Made by a program: the position numbers and the translations under genes
Source of the DNA: Paenibacillus sinopodophylli
GTDB taxonomy: Bacteria; Bacillota; Bacilli; Paenibacillales; Paenibacillaceae
Assembly: GCF_005930355.1 (NCBI RefSeq)
Contig: NZ_VDBO01000001.1
Span: 62,001 to 126,000, forward strand
Direction: 5' to 3'
Length of the DNA: 64,000 nt
Shown: positions 7,714 to 16,947 of the stretch, piece by piece
How the letters are laid out: the number at the start of each line of letters is the position of its first letter
How positions within the stretch are numbered: the stretch's first letter is position 1
The notes under the pieces: model-generated
What the model was told of the DNA's origin: nothing
The model's database searches: none
What the model saw: only the letters and a program-made list of their open reading frames with translations

Positions 7714-10167
7714 ATGAAAAGACAAAGCATTGACCGCGCATGGGAGTTCGTTAATGGAATACCGTCTTCCATACCGGGGTATGGCACATCTGAACCCAAT
7801 ACTGTACATTTGCCGCATGACTTTATGATCGGAACGGATACGTTCCCGGAGGCACCGAGCGGGTCGTTAAGCGGCTACTACGACGGAGGAGTCGGTACCT
7901 ATTCCAAGATGCTGGACATTCCTGAATCGTATGCCGGTAAGCGAGTGTTGGTCGAGTTTGATGGATCATATATGAACACGACCGTTATGTTGAACGGTCA
8001 TACGGTTGCCAAGCATCATTACGGATATACACCGTTTCATGCTGATATTACACCTTATATGAGGCCGGGGAAACCAAACCGGCTCTCGGTAACCGTCAAC
8101 AATTCAGCGCAGCCAAATGCAAGATGGTATACAGGCTCAGGCCTCTATCGTCATGTAGACCTGCGCTCTGCACCGCAGCTTCACATCGCGCCTTGGGGAA
8201 TTTATGCCCATACGTCGCATATTGTAAACGGCACCGCATTCGTCATCATAGAAACGACGGTGGAAAACCATTCGGCCGAGAGTGCCAGCGTGTGGGTGGA
8301 CATTAAAATCGACAAGGAGTTATGCGGTACCGAAGCGGGAAGCGGCAAGATAAAGGTATTTGTCCCCGCAGGAGATAAGGCTATCGGCCGGGTGACTGTT
8401 GCAATTAAAAACGCTGAGCTATGGGATATTGATTCGCCAAGCTTATACCGAATCGTAGGAAGTTTGTCTGATAAAAACAATGTCATTGATCAGGACAGCA
8501 CACTATTCGGAATACGGACTATTTCTGTAGATGTCAAGAATGGATTTATGCTAAACGGTCGCACTATTAAGCTTAAAGGCGGCTGCGTGCATCATGACAA
8601 TGGTATTCTTGGCGCAACATCGTTCTACGACAGTGAGTTCCGCAAGATGAAGCTGCACAAGGACAACGGCTATAACGCGATCCGCAGCGCCCATAATCCG
8701 CCATCGAGAGATATGCTTGAAGCGTGTGACCGGCTAGGATTGCTTGTTATTAACGAAGCATTCGACGTCTGGGTGATGGAGAAAAACCCTCATGATTACA
8801 GTCAGTACTTCGAAACGGATTGGAAGAAGGATATGGAAGCCTTTATCTGCCGTGATCGGAATCATCCTTGCATCATTATGTGGGCGACGGGAAATGAGGT
8901 TCCGGAACGCGGGGGATTGTCAAGCGGTTATGTATGGGCGGCCAAGCTTGCTGCATGGGTGAGGGAGCTAGATCCGACACGCCTGGTCACCAACTCCTTG
9001 TGTTCCTTTTTTAATGGGCTTGACGACGAAGATACAGCGAAATTTTATCAGAGTCTAATGGAAGCGGCGGCAAGTCCAGGAGGACTTCAAAATTTGGATT
9101 CGGAATTCGGCCGAAGCATATGGGGGGACTATACGGAAGCATTTTGCGCTCCGCTTGATGTTGTAGGTTACAACTACCTAAACTACCAGTACGAGGATTC
9201 CATTACAAGTTACCCTAATCGTGTCATCTGTGGCACCGAGAGCAAACCTTTGGAAATGGCTGAGTATTGGCATGACGTTGAACGCTATTCCCATGTCATT
9301 GGCGATTTCAATTGGACCAGCTACGACTATATAGGTGAAGCTGGTCTAGGCAAGCACATTTATTTAGATCCCGATGAGGTGGGACAAGCAGATAGGGTTG
9401 TTCACGTCTCCCCCTATCCTTGGCGTCTTGCCTTTGACGCAGATTTCGATTTGTGCGGCTTCGAGCGTCCTCAGCTTGCGTACCGTAGAATCGTGTGGGG
9501 ATCCAACGAAACATTTATTGCATCGCAAAACCCGGCAAACCACGGGAAAACGGAAATTATAGGCAGATGGGGATGGCCGGAGTGTGAACATGCGTGGAGC
9601 TGGGTAGGATATGAAGGAAAACCAGTCCAAGTGGATATCTATTCGGCTGCCGAAGAGGTGGAGCTGATCTTGAACGGCAGAAGCCTCGGGAAACAGCCGG
9701 CCGGAAGAGAAAATCGTTATTCAGCAAAGTTCGATCTTGCCTATGAGCCAGGAATACTGGAAGCGGTTAGTTATAAAGATGGTGAAAAAATATCTGCCGA
9801 TTTATTGGCAACGGCCGGAATACCTGCCGGTATCAGAATCACTACCGATAAGAAGGAGCTAGCGGCAGATGGGCAAGCGCTGGTCCATGCGGTTGTAGAG
9901 ATTATTGATGGAGAGGGCCGCACCGTTCCAACAGCCGAATTCAAGGCGACAGCAACCGTTGAAGGCGCGGCTGTACTTGCAGCATTCGGAACTGGTAGAC
10001 CGCAGACAACCGAAAACTACTCGAAGGGAGAGTTTACATCCTACAAAGGTCAATTGCTTGCAATTGTACGTACAGGCTTTGAACCAGGGAATGCTATTCT
10101 GACCGTATCTATCCCCGAGTTAGGTACAGTTTCTGTCGAAATTCCGGTCGTTACACTAAAGTCGTAA
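7714..10167 (+). CDS. GH2 family beta-galactosidase-like glycosidase
   Basis: 817 residues with the same domain order as the GH2 at 2046: jelly roll (ARWYTGSGLYRHVDL), Ig-like domain, TIM barrel, then DUF4982-like (VELILNGRSLGKQPAG) and Ig-like C-terminal domains (AAVLAAFGTGRPQTTENYS). The acid/base Glu is E395 in ATGNEVPERG and the nucleophile E509 in ICGTESKP. There is no signal peptide. AAGGAG precedes the ATG at good spacing. It is transcribed from operator C and no terminator separates it from operator D, so some read-through into the permease genes is possible. The two GH2 paralogues probably split different glycosidic bonds of the same imported molecules; specificity is not decidable here. 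Confidence 0.93.
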   Translation: MKRQSIDRAWEFVNGIPSSIPGYGTSEPNTVHLPHDFMIGTDTFPEAPSGSLSGYYDGGVGTYSKMLDIPESYAGKRVLVEFDGSYMNTTVMLNGHTVAKHHYGYTPFHADITPYMRPGKPNRLSVTVNNSAQPNARWYTGSGLYRHVDLRSAPQLHIAPWGIYAHTSHIVNGTAFVIIETTVENHSAESASVWVDIKIDKELCGTEAGSGKIKVFVPAGDKAIGRVTVAIKNAELWDIDSPSLYRIVGSLSDKNNVIDQDSTLFGIRTISVDVKNGFMLNGRTIKLKGGCVHHDNGILGATSFYDSEFRKMKLHKDNGYNAIRSAHNPPSRDMLEACDRLGLLVINEAFDVWVMEKNPHDYSQYFETDWKKDMEAFICRDRNHPCIIMWATGNEVPERGGLSSGYVWAAKLAAWVRELDPTRLVTNSLCSFFNGLDDEDTAKFYQSLMEAAASPGGLQNLDSEFGRSIWGDYTEAFCAPLDVVGYNYLNYQYEDSITSYPNRVICGTESKPLEMAEYWHDVERYSHVIGDFNWTSYDYIGEAGLGKHIYLDPDEVGQADRVVHVSPYPWRLAFDADFDLCGFERPQLAYRRIVWGSNETFIASQNPANHGKTEIIGRWGWPECEHAWSWVGYEGKPVQVDIYSAAEEVELILNGRSLGKQPAGRENRYSAKFDLAYEPGILEAVSYKDGEKISADLLATAGIPAGIRITTDKKELAADGQALVHAVVEIIDGEGRTVPTAEFKATATVEGAAVLAAFGTGRPQTTENYSKGEFTSYKGQLLAIVRTGFEPGNAILTVSIPELGTVSVEIPVVTLKS

Positions 10168-10225
10168 AACCGTCATTGCATTAGTCGGTAAACCGTTAGT
10201 TAGGCGACATGACATCTATTATGAT
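10160..10225 (+). promoter_or_regulatory. Tandem-repeat operator D and promoter, permease operon
   Basis: Repeats AGTCGTAAAACCGTCATT (10160-10177, its first bases overlap the end of the GH2 gene) and AGTCGGTAAACCGTTAGT (10183-10200), 23 bp apart. The -10 box TATGAT is at 10220-10225, after 19 bp. It places the sugar importer under the same control as the hydrolases. Confidence 0.8.
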
Positions 10226-10269
10226 TAGGGTAGTCACAAATACGCAGACAAATTGGAAGGGGATCAACT

Positions 10270-11235
10270 ATGGAACCTGCCGCATCAGCCGCGGCTATAC
10301 AAACCGCGCCAAAAGTAAAGAAAAAGAAGATTAATATCAGGAAACACGCTCCATTGCTAATCATGATGATTCCGGGCCTACTGTACTTGTTCTTCAATAA
10401 CTATCTCCCAATGTTAGGAATTGTTATCGCTTTCAAGGATATTAACTTCGCCAAAGGCATCCTTCATAGCGACTGGATCGGATTCGACAATTTCGAATAT
10501 TTGTTTAAAACATCAGATGCTTTTATCATCACCCGTAACACAATCCTGTATAATCTCTTTTTTATTGTCGTAGGAACAGTATTAGCTCTTGGCACGGCTA
10601 TTTTATTAAATGAGGTTAAGAACAAAGTCATGCTTAAGTCGTTTCAAGCGATTATCACGATGCCTCACTTGATCTCTATGGTCATTGTCAGTTATCTCGT
10701 ATATGCTCTGTTGAGTGCTGAGACTGGGTTTATCAATAACACAGTGCTGCCATGGTTTGGGATTGAGGATGGCATTATGTGGTACAGCGAAGCTAAGTAC
10801 TGGCCTGTTATTCTGAGCTTAGTTCATTTCTGGAAGAGTGTCGGTTATTCTAGCATTGTCTTCTTCGCAGCGCTGCTTGGCATCGATGAAGAATATTATG
10901 AGGCGGCAAGGCTGGATGGTGCTAATCGTTGGAAGCAAATCACGAATATCACCCTGCCAATCATGATACCGATCATTATCTTGATGACGATGCTCAGTAT
11001 CGGGCGGATTTTCTACTCCGACTTTGGCTTATTCTATCAAGTGCCGATGGCGTCAGGGGCATTGTTCGAAACAACAGAGACAATCGATACGTACGTTTTT
11101 AAAGGTCTAATGGGCTCAGGCGATCTAGGCATGTCGACTGCGGCGGGCGTGTATCAGTCAATTGTCGGATTCTTTCTAGTCATATTAGCAAACTATACTG
11201 TACGTCGTTATAGCAAAGATAACGCGTTGTTCTAA
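10270..11235 (+). CDS. CUT1 sugar ABC transporter permease, LplB type
   Basis: 321 residues with about six membrane helices; the first follows a Lys-rich cytoplasmic stretch (KVKKKKINIRK). The EAA loop that docks the ATPase reads EAARLDGANRWKQ near residue 211. This LplB/YtcP-type family imports oligosaccharides or glycosides. It heads the operon with the second permease 12 nt downstream. No ATPase gene is nearby; such importers normally share an MsmX-type ATPase encoded elsewhere. The binding protein that fits this pair is probably the one at 18336, detached from it by two regulators and two enzymes. Confidence 0.93.
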   Translation: MEPAASAAAIQTAPKVKKKKINIRKHAPLLIMMIPGLLYLFFNNYLPMLGIVIAFKDINFAKGILHSDWIGFDNFEYLFKTSDAFIITRNTILYNLFFIVVGTVLALGTAILLNEVKNKVMLKSFQAIITMPHLISMVIVSYLVYALLSAETGFINNTVLPWFGIEDGIMWYSEAKYWPVILSLVHFWKSVGYSSIVFFAALLGIDEEYYEAARLDGANRWKQITNITLPIMIPIIILMTMLSIGRIFYSDFGLFYQVPMASGALFETTETIDTYVFKGLMGSGDLGMSTAAGVYQSIVGFFLVILANYTVRRYSKDNALF

Positions 11236-11247
11236 GGAGGCAGCATC

Positions 11248-12132
11248 ATGAAATCGGATGGCAGATTTCTTGGCTTGTTAAGTACTATTATCATGTTATT
11301 GTTCGCTGCTGCATGCATCATTCCGTTCATCCTGCTGATTTCAGCTTCCTTGACGGATCAGAATGCGATTGTGGCGCATGGTTACTCGTTCATTCCGCAG
11401 AAATTCAGCACGGACGCTTACGTTTATCTGTTTGATAGAGGTTCGGATATATTACGTGCGTACGGTGTCACCGTATTCGTAACCGTGTTCGGAACGGTGG
11501 TCGGCGTTATTATAACGACGCTCATCGCATATCCGCTCTCTCGAAGTGAGACACCGTACCGAGGGTTGTTCATCTTTATTATTCTTTTTACGATGCTGTT
11601 CAACGGCGGCCTTGTACCTAGCTATCTCGTTTATACGCAATTATTTGATTTGAAGAATACGATTTGGGCGCTGATCGTTCCTGGAATACTGACGAACGGC
11701 TACTATATGATGATGATGCGTACGTTCTTCCAATCGACCGTACCACCAGCATTGATCGAATCTGCACAATTAGACGGGGCAAGCGAATATCGGACTTTGT
11801 GGTCTATCGTACTTCCAATCTCCAAGCCCATCCTCGCTGCTATTGGAATGTTCACAGCGATTTATTACTGGAACGACTGGCAGAACGGAATGGTGTATAT
11901 TACGAAGCCGGAACTTTTCAGTATTCAAAACTTATTGAACCGAATTATGCAGGATATTCAGTTTATTACAACCAACCTGTCGTCCAACTCCAGCCAAGCG
12001 ATGGCACAAATGCCGAGTGATTCGGTCAAGATGGCGATGGCCGTCATCGGTGCGTTACCAATTCTGATTGCGTACCCATTTTTCCAAAAATATTTTATCA
12101 AGGGTATCGTAATCGGTGCTGTGAAGGGATAA
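11248..12132 (+). CDS. CUT1 sugar ABC transporter permease, LplC type
   Basis: 294 residues, about six membrane helices, EAA loop ESAQLDGASEYRTLW near residue 171, and a C-terminal QKYFIKGIVIGAVKG signature shared with MalG-like permeases. TAAGGAGG overlaps the stop region of the upstream permease, so the two are translationally close and form the membrane channel together. A terminator-like hairpin follows at 12168. Confidence 0.93.
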   Translation: MKSDGRFLGLLSTIIMLLFAAACIIPFILLISASLTDQNAIVAHGYSFIPQKFSTDAYVYLFDRGSDILRAYGVTVFVTVFGTVVGVIITTLIAYPLSRSETPYRGLFIFIILFTMLFNGGLVPSYLVYTQLFDLKNTIWALIVPGILTNGYYMMMMRTFFQSTVPPALIESAQLDGASEYRTLWSIVLPISKPILAAIGMFTAIYYWNDWQNGMVYITKPELFSIQNLLNRIMQDIQFITTNLSSNSSQAMAQMPSDSVKMAMAVIGALPILIAYPFFQKYFIKGIVIGAVKG

Positions 12133-12164
12133 GCCTAAGAAGATATAAAGTAAGTATGCGTCCA

Positions 12165-12206
12165 AAACGCTGCAACTCTAAAAAGGGGTTGTGGCGCTTT
12201 GGCTTT
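12165..12206 (+). terminator. Hairpin between permease and kinase genes
   Basis: An 11-bp stem with wobbles, CGCTGCAACTC (12168-12178) against GGGTTGTGGCG (12186-12196), followed by a broken T tract. It is probably a leaky terminator that lowers kinase/regulator expression relative to the transporter. Confidence 0.6.
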
Positions 12207-12255
12207 CTTTGCTTGTATGATAGAGTTAAAATTCAATCGAAGGAGCATCTCTATC

Positions 12256-14010
12256 ATGAATAATCGCAAATGGCCGTTTGGACGAAGCGCATTGCGTCAT
12301 AAGGTGATACTAAGCGTGCTGCTCATGACTTTACCGTTAATTGGAATGCTCTTATACAATAACTTCTATGCCATACATGTCGTTCGCGGACAAGTCGCTG
12401 ATTCCTATAATAATTTGTTAACTTTGTACATGAACCAGATCGATACCGGACTGAACGACGCCGATGCCTACATGAATACAGTAGGTGGCTCAGGCTCCGA
12501 TTTGACATCGCTGGGACTATCTTCCACAGACACAGAGTATTATAGTGCCAAGTTCTACTTGTTTAATTTACTTTCAAAGGATATTTTGTTATACGATTCG
12601 ATCGATACCTTCTTCGTGTATGAACCGAAGCAGAATGATTTTATGATTGTTCCCAAGAGCAGTATATCGATTGAAGAAATAGACCGTAATCAAAAATATA
12701 TTGTTGATTCGATTCAAAATCGTTTACATTCAAATGGGAAGACTCCAATTGGATGGCAGCATCATAAAATTGCGCAAGATGATTATTTAATCGAAATGGT
12801 TCAATACGGGAATGTTTATTTAGGTGCATGGGTCAAAACCGATCGTTTGCTTACGCCGCTGAATTCCCTTCAGATCGGAGAGAGCGGTGAGGTGCTGCTC
12901 TCGAATTCGGAAGGAGAGCCGATAGCGGGTACGGATATCGCCAAAGACCGTGGAATCGAGTTGAAACGAAGTCTTCATGACTATTACCTGTCTGGTAACA
13001 AAGAGAAGTTTCTGGTTGTTGGAACGCCGTCTCAACGAGGAAATTTCAGTCTAGTCGTGTTCATTCCTGACCAGCATATCTTAGCCAAACTTCCGTATCT
13101 TCAGTGGATTATATGGCTGATTACCGCCGCTTCTCTATTATTTGTTCCAATGGGACTTTATGCCATAAGGCAATCGATTCTTGTACCGTTAAATCGAGTA
13201 TTGCTCGCAATGAAGAAAGTCCGCAATGGAGATTGGAGTCAGCGCGTAAATCTGCCTAAGGCTTCTGAGGAATTCAAGGTGCTTGGCGAATCGTTCAACG
13301 CTATGATGATGGAGATTGATACGCTTCGTGTCAATGTATATGAAGAGCAGCTGAATAAGCAAAGAGAAGAATTACAGCGCTTACAGTTGCAGTTGAACCC
13401 GCACTTCTTCCTAAACTCTCTGAATATCGTATATAACCTCGCCAAAGTCAAAAACTATGATCTGATTATGCAAATGACGATGGCATTGATTCAATATTTC
13501 CGTTTCTTGTTCCGCAGCAATACTTCTTTTGTGAAACTCAAGGATGAGCTCGAGCATACGCGAAATTACTTGAGTATTCAAATGCTGCGGTTCCCTGATC
13601 GATTGTCTTGGTGCATCGATGCACCGGATTATTTATCGGATATTCCGATACCGCCGCTAGTTATTCAGACGTTCGTGGAAAATTCGATCAAGCATGCTAT
13701 GACAATGGAAAAAACGATTCATATCGCTGCAAGCATTCAATATGCCGACGAAGAAAGCGGTTCTTACTTGAAGATACGAATTCAGGATACGGGCCAAGGC
13801 TTCGATGATGAAGTGCTGTGCGAACTGCAGGCGGGCCGAAGCGTTGAGAACGATCTAGGCGAACGTACAGGAATCTGGAATGTACAAAGACGCTTAAAAT
13901 TATTGTACGCAGAACCGATATCCATTCACTTAAAGAACGATAAGGAATCAGGCGGTGCAGTGGTTGAAATGATTATTCCTACTATGGAGAAGACGGGGGA
14001 AGCTAGATGA
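12256..14010 (+). CDS. YesM-type sensor histidine kinase
   Basis: 584 residues. A first membrane helix (about 18-38), an extracytoplasmic sensor region (about 40-282), a second helix (about 283-303), HAMP, then the His_kinase domain with QLNPHFFLN (phospho-His 383) and an HATPase domain (FVENSIKHAM, DTGQGFDD, GIWNVQRRL). It should sense an extracellular sugar or the loaded binding protein and phosphorylate the regulator encoded next. An upstream in-frame TTG at 12199 lies in the terminator and is rejected; GAAGGAG precedes the ATG at 12256. The stop codon overlaps the regulator start. No tandem-repeat operator is found before it. Confidence 0.92.
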   Translation: MNNRKWPFGRSALRHKVILSVLLMTLPLIGMLLYNNFYAIHVVRGQVADSYNNLLTLYMNQIDTGLNDADAYMNTVGGSGSDLTSLGLSSTDTEYYSAKFYLFNLLSKDILLYDSIDTFFVYEPKQNDFMIVPKSSISIEEIDRNQKYIVDSIQNRLHSNGKTPIGWQHHKIAQDDYLIEMVQYGNVYLGAWVKTDRLLTPLNSLQIGESGEVLLSNSEGEPIAGTDIAKDRGIELKRSLHDYYLSGNKEKFLVVGTPSQRGNFSLVVFIPDQHILAKLPYLQWIIWLITAASLLFVPMGLYAIRQSILVPLNRVLLAMKKVRNGDWSQRVNLPKASEEFKVLGESFNAMMMEIDTLRVNVYEEQLNKQREELQRLQLQLNPHFFLNSLNIVYNLAKVKNYDLIMQMTMALIQYFRFLFRSNTSFVKLKDELEHTRNYLSIQMLRFPDRLSWCIDAPDYLSDIPIPPLVIQTFVENSIKHAMTMEKTIHIAASIQYADEESGSYLKIRIQDTGQGFDDEVLCELQAGRSVENDLGERTGIWNVQRRLKLLYAEPISIHLKNDKESGGAVVEMIIPTMEKTGEAR

Positions 14011-15608
14011 CCTATCAAATGCTATTAGTGGACGATGAGGTTCATGCCATCGAAGGCGTAAAAGCTGATCTGGATCTTGCGAAACTTAGTATCGTCAAGT
14101 TTTTCACGGCTTACAGTATGAGGCAAGCAAAGGACGTGTTCGAACAGGAAGTCATTGATATCCTGTTATGCGATATCGAAATGCCACAAGGCAGCGGTTT
14201 GGAGCTGGCAGCTTGGGTAAGAGAGCACCATCCGGAAACGGTGACGATCTTTCTAACGAGTCATGCTGATTTTAAATATGCGAAGGAAGCGCTGAAACTG
14301 GGAAGTCTTGATTATTTGCTTAAGCCTGTTCTCGTAGCCGACTTAGAGAATGCAATAGAGAATGCCCAAAACGTTTTGGACAAGTATAGCGAAAACAACA
14401 GGCATGTCGTCTCCCATCAACTTTGGATGAAGCATCATGCCTATATCATTGAGCGGTTTTGGCTGGATCTGATCAACCATTCGACGCCGAGTACGATTAG
14501 CGCAGTGCGCGAACAGGTAGAGCGTCATAACGTTCCGATCACGGATGATTCCATTTTTCTCCCGATCTTGATCTCTATCCAACGTTGGAACAAGGATTTG
14601 AAGCGCAGGGATGAGAAAATTCTTGAATACGCGTTGAAAAATACAGCCCAAGAGATTATTATTGGCAGTCATTTAAACGGAATTTGTTTTCAGTTAGATC
14701 CAGAGATGCTGCTCGTCATTCTTGTTCAAAGCAAAAACGTTGAGTGGGACAATACTTTGATTAAGGATACATGTGATCGATATATCGAGTCATGCAACAA
14801 GTATTTTTACTGCGACTTATCCTGTTATTTGGGATATCCAGTAGAAGCACATGAAATGGCCGTAATGGTAGCGAATTTGAGAAATCGGGATCGCAACAAC
14901 GTTGCAACGGTCAACCAACTGTTTACAGACATAGACGAACAGGTTGGGCTTTCGGTCACGTTACCGAAGCTTAGCTCTGTGGCTTCTCTAATGAAGTCAG
15001 GAACGAAAGATGTCGTCCTTATCGAGGTGGAAAAACTGCTTAATGATCTCGTTCGAAAGCAGGAGATGAGCGCAGATGTGCTGCATCAATTTCATCAAGA
15101 CTTCATGCAGGTGCTGTATTCGTATCTGAATGTCAGAGGCGTTCAAGCCTATCAATTGCTCGGTGACGAGCTGTCTAGAAAACTGTCCGAAGCAGCAGGA
15201 CGCTCGGTAACCGATATGCTGAATTGGGTCCGCCATGTTGTTGATAAAGCCATGAGACAAGCGGATGTGGTCAGAGAGGCTGAGACTGTCATCGAAACCG
15301 TCAAACGCTATATTGCGCTTAATCTGGACCAAGACTTGCCTCGTGAACAGGTGGCCGAACAGGTGTTCCTAAACCCGGACTATTTGTCAAGAATGTTTAA
15401 GAAGGAAACGGGATATTCAATTTCAGATTACATTCTTATAGAACGAATCAATCATGCGAAGTCGTTATTGTCGCAGACGAACGTTCCAATTAGCTCAATC
15501 GCTACCGCGGTCGGGTATACGAACTTTTCTCATTTCGCCAAAATATTTAAAAAAATGGCTGGGGTGGGTCCTACCGAGTTCAGATTGCAGCATGGAAATG
15601 AAAAATAA
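14007..15608 (+). CDS. YesN-type response regulator, AraC family
   Basis: 533 residues. The receiver domain (about 1-120) has VDDE near residue 9, the phospho-acceptor D56 in LCDIEMP and K106 in LLKP. A middle linker region follows, then a C-terminal AraC-type double helix-turn-helix (about 435-530; DYLSRMFKKETGYSISDY, SSIATAVGYTNFSHFAKIFKK). Its ATG overlaps the kinase stop (ATGA), so the pair is translationally coupled. AraC-type domains bind tandem direct repeats overlapping the -35 region, which is the geometry of the eight operators around this gene. It is therefore the best candidate for their activator (inference). Confidence 0.93.
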   Translation: MTYQMLLVDDEVHAIEGVKADLDLAKLSIVKFFTAYSMRQAKDVFEQEVIDILLCDIEMPQGSGLELAAWVREHHPETVTIFLTSHADFKYAKEALKLGSLDYLLKPVLVADLENAIENAQNVLDKYSENNRHVVSHQLWMKHHAYIIERFWLDLINHSTPSTISAVREQVERHNVPITDDSIFLPILISIQRWNKDLKRRDEKILEYALKNTAQEIIIGSHLNGICFQLDPEMLLVILVQSKNVEWDNTLIKDTCDRYIESCNKYFYCDLSCYLGYPVEAHEMAVMVANLRNRDRNNVATVNQLFTDIDEQVGLSVTLPKLSSVASLMKSGTKDVVLIEVEKLLNDLVRKQEMSADVLHQFHQDFMQVLYSYLNVRGVQAYQLLGDELSRKLSEAAGRSVTDMLNWVRHVVDKAMRQADVVREAETVIETVKRYIALNLDQDLPREQVAEQVFLNPDYLSRMFKKETGYSISDYILIERINHAKSLLSQTNVPISSIATAVGYTNFSHFAKIFKKMAGVGPTEFRLQHGNEK

Positions 15609-15626
15609 GTTCGCATATCGTACGAT

Positions 15627-15662
15627 AAAAGCGGGGTCCTGACGGATCCGGCTTTTTCTTTG
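15627..15662 (+). terminator. Rho-independent terminator after regulator
   Basis: A 12-bp stem, AAAGCGGGGTCC and GGATCCGGCTTT, with one mismatch and one wobble, TGAC loop and a T-rich tail. Confidence 0.9.
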
Positions 15663-15670
15663 GAAATAAA

Positions 15671-15737
15671 AGTCGTTAAAATGTCTATGAATTAGTCGTT
15701 AAAACGTTAGACGCTTATAACGCATGTTTCGTATGAT
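15671..15737 (+). promoter_or_regulatory. Tandem-repeat operator E and promoter, esterase gene
   Basis: Repeats AGTCGTTAAAATGTCTAT (15671-15688) and AGTCGTTAAAACGTTAGA (15694-15711), 23 bp apart. The -10 box TATGAT at 15732-15737 comes after 20 bp, one base more than most of the set. Confidence 0.8.
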
Positions 15738-15784
15738 GTTGGTGTAGAAAAGGTAACTTAATTTACATGAATAGGAAGGTAGCC

Positions 15785-16774
15785 ATGATATACCAAACGA
15801 TAGACTTATCCCAAGAGAACTTAACTTTGACGGCTTATGTACTGGATTCTTCTAACGAAATGAAAAATGCCAAAGTCCGTCCGGCCATCCTGATTTTCCC
15901 TGGAGGGGGTTATCACTATTGTTCGGACAGAGAAGCCGAACCGATCGCGATGGCTTATCTGGCTGAAGGATTCCATGCGTTCGTACTGCGCTATTCCACG
16001 AAACAAAATGCAGAGTACCCGAGGCCGTTAAATGATGCGGAGGAGGCGCTTGAGCTTATCAGGGAACGAAGCCAAGAGTGGGGCGTGGATCCGAACAAGG
16101 TTGCCGTATGCGGATTTTCTGCGGGCGGTCATTTGGCAGCAGCATTAGGTACGATGGGACGGACAAGACCGAATGCTCTTATATTAGGGTATCCTTGGAT
16201 TATGGAATCAACAAGCAACTTATTCCCAGTGGCTATTCCAGGTGTCGACCAATCGGTTACAGATGCCACTCCGCCTGTGTTCTTATTCCATACGCTCGCT
16301 GATGCGCTCGTTCCCGTGGTGCATGCACTGACGTTTGTTGCCGCGTTGGAAGGTTCCAAAGTACCGTTTGAGCTGCATATTTTTCAGAATGGCGGTCATG
16401 GACTTTCTTTGGCCAAGCCGGTAACTTCCGGTGGGTTCAGCAAACAGGTTGATCCGCATGCAGCGAATTGGTTTGGGCTCAGTGTATCTTGGCTAATAAA
16501 TCAATTCGGCAATTTCGAAAAAGGATCCGGTAGCATACATGATGTAGCGATAACAGAATTTAGCATGGATGTTCCACTTGGGGATTTATGGGATAATCTC
16601 AGCTGCCGACAAGCTATTCTTGATGAATTGCCTGCGCTTGCGAATTTTCCTGTGGATGATGAGCAGATAAGAGAAGCGACGCTTCGTGTGTTAATTGGTG
16701 TTATTCCCGATATGGCATCTTCGGATGTGATCGACCGTTTGAATCAACGTTTAAGGGATATACCCGTTGTTTAA
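15785..16774 (+). CDS. BD-FAE-like alpha/beta hydrolase with extra C-terminal domain
   Basis: About 329 residues. The hydrolase core (about 1-245) has FPGGGYHYCS, the nucleophile elbow CGFSAGGHLAA (Ser112), an acid in HTLADALVP (D173) and a base in NGGHGLS (H205). This resembles acetyl-xylan/feruloyl-esterase-like carbohydrate esterases. Residues about 258-329 form a separate helical piece (MDVPLGDLWDN, EATLRVLIGVIPDM) that is not part of the fold. A similar tail occurs in some bacterial glycosidases, as far as I recall. There is no signal peptide. The ATG at 15767 is rejected because AGGAAGGT lies between it and the ATG at 15785. It is transcribed alone from operator E. Confidence 0.88.
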   Translation: MIYQTIDLSQENLTLTAYVLDSSNEMKNAKVRPAILIFPGGGYHYCSDREAEPIAMAYLAEGFHAFVLRYSTKQNAEYPRPLNDAEEALELIRERSQEWGVDPNKVAVCGFSAGGHLAAALGTMGRTRPNALILGYPWIMESTSNLFPVAIPGVDQSVTDATPPVFLFHTLADALVPVVHALTFVAALEGSKVPFELHIFQNGGHGLSLAKPVTSGGFSKQVDPHAANWFGLSVSWLINQFGNFEKGSGSIHDVAITEFSMDVPLGDLWDNLSCRQAILDELPALANFPVDDEQIREATLRVLIGVIPDMASSDVIDRLNQRLRDIPVV

Positions 16775-16787
16775 TGCTATTTCTCAT

Positions 16788-16826
16788 AGCGGCAGCTTGG
16801 TTAAGAACCCGGTAGGCCGCTTTTAA
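16788..16826 (+). terminator. Rho-independent terminator after esterase
   Basis: Outer stem AGCGGC/GCCGCT with an inner GGTT/AACC helix, then TTTTAAT. Confidence 0.75.
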
Positions 16827-16838
16827 TAGCGCTGAATT

Positions 16839-16904
16839 AGTCGGGAAAGCGACATTGAAGTAGTCGTCAAAACGTTAGTTGAAAACGTGTAGAACTTATA
16901 AAAT
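16839..16904 (+). promoter_or_regulatory. Tandem-repeat operator F and promoter, GH1 gene
   Basis: Repeats AGTCGGGAAAGCGACATT (16839-16856) and AGTCGTCAAAACGTTAGT (16862-16879), 23 bp apart. The -10 box TAAAAT is at 16899-16904 after 19 bp. Confidence 0.8.
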
Positions 16905-16947
16905 TGATAATAAGAACTTATTATCGACACTACAGGAGGGAACTACA

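Noticed and set aside
12199..12255. Kinase start at TTG 12199
   Set aside because: It is located in the hairpin after the permease gene; GAAGGAG supports ATG 12256.
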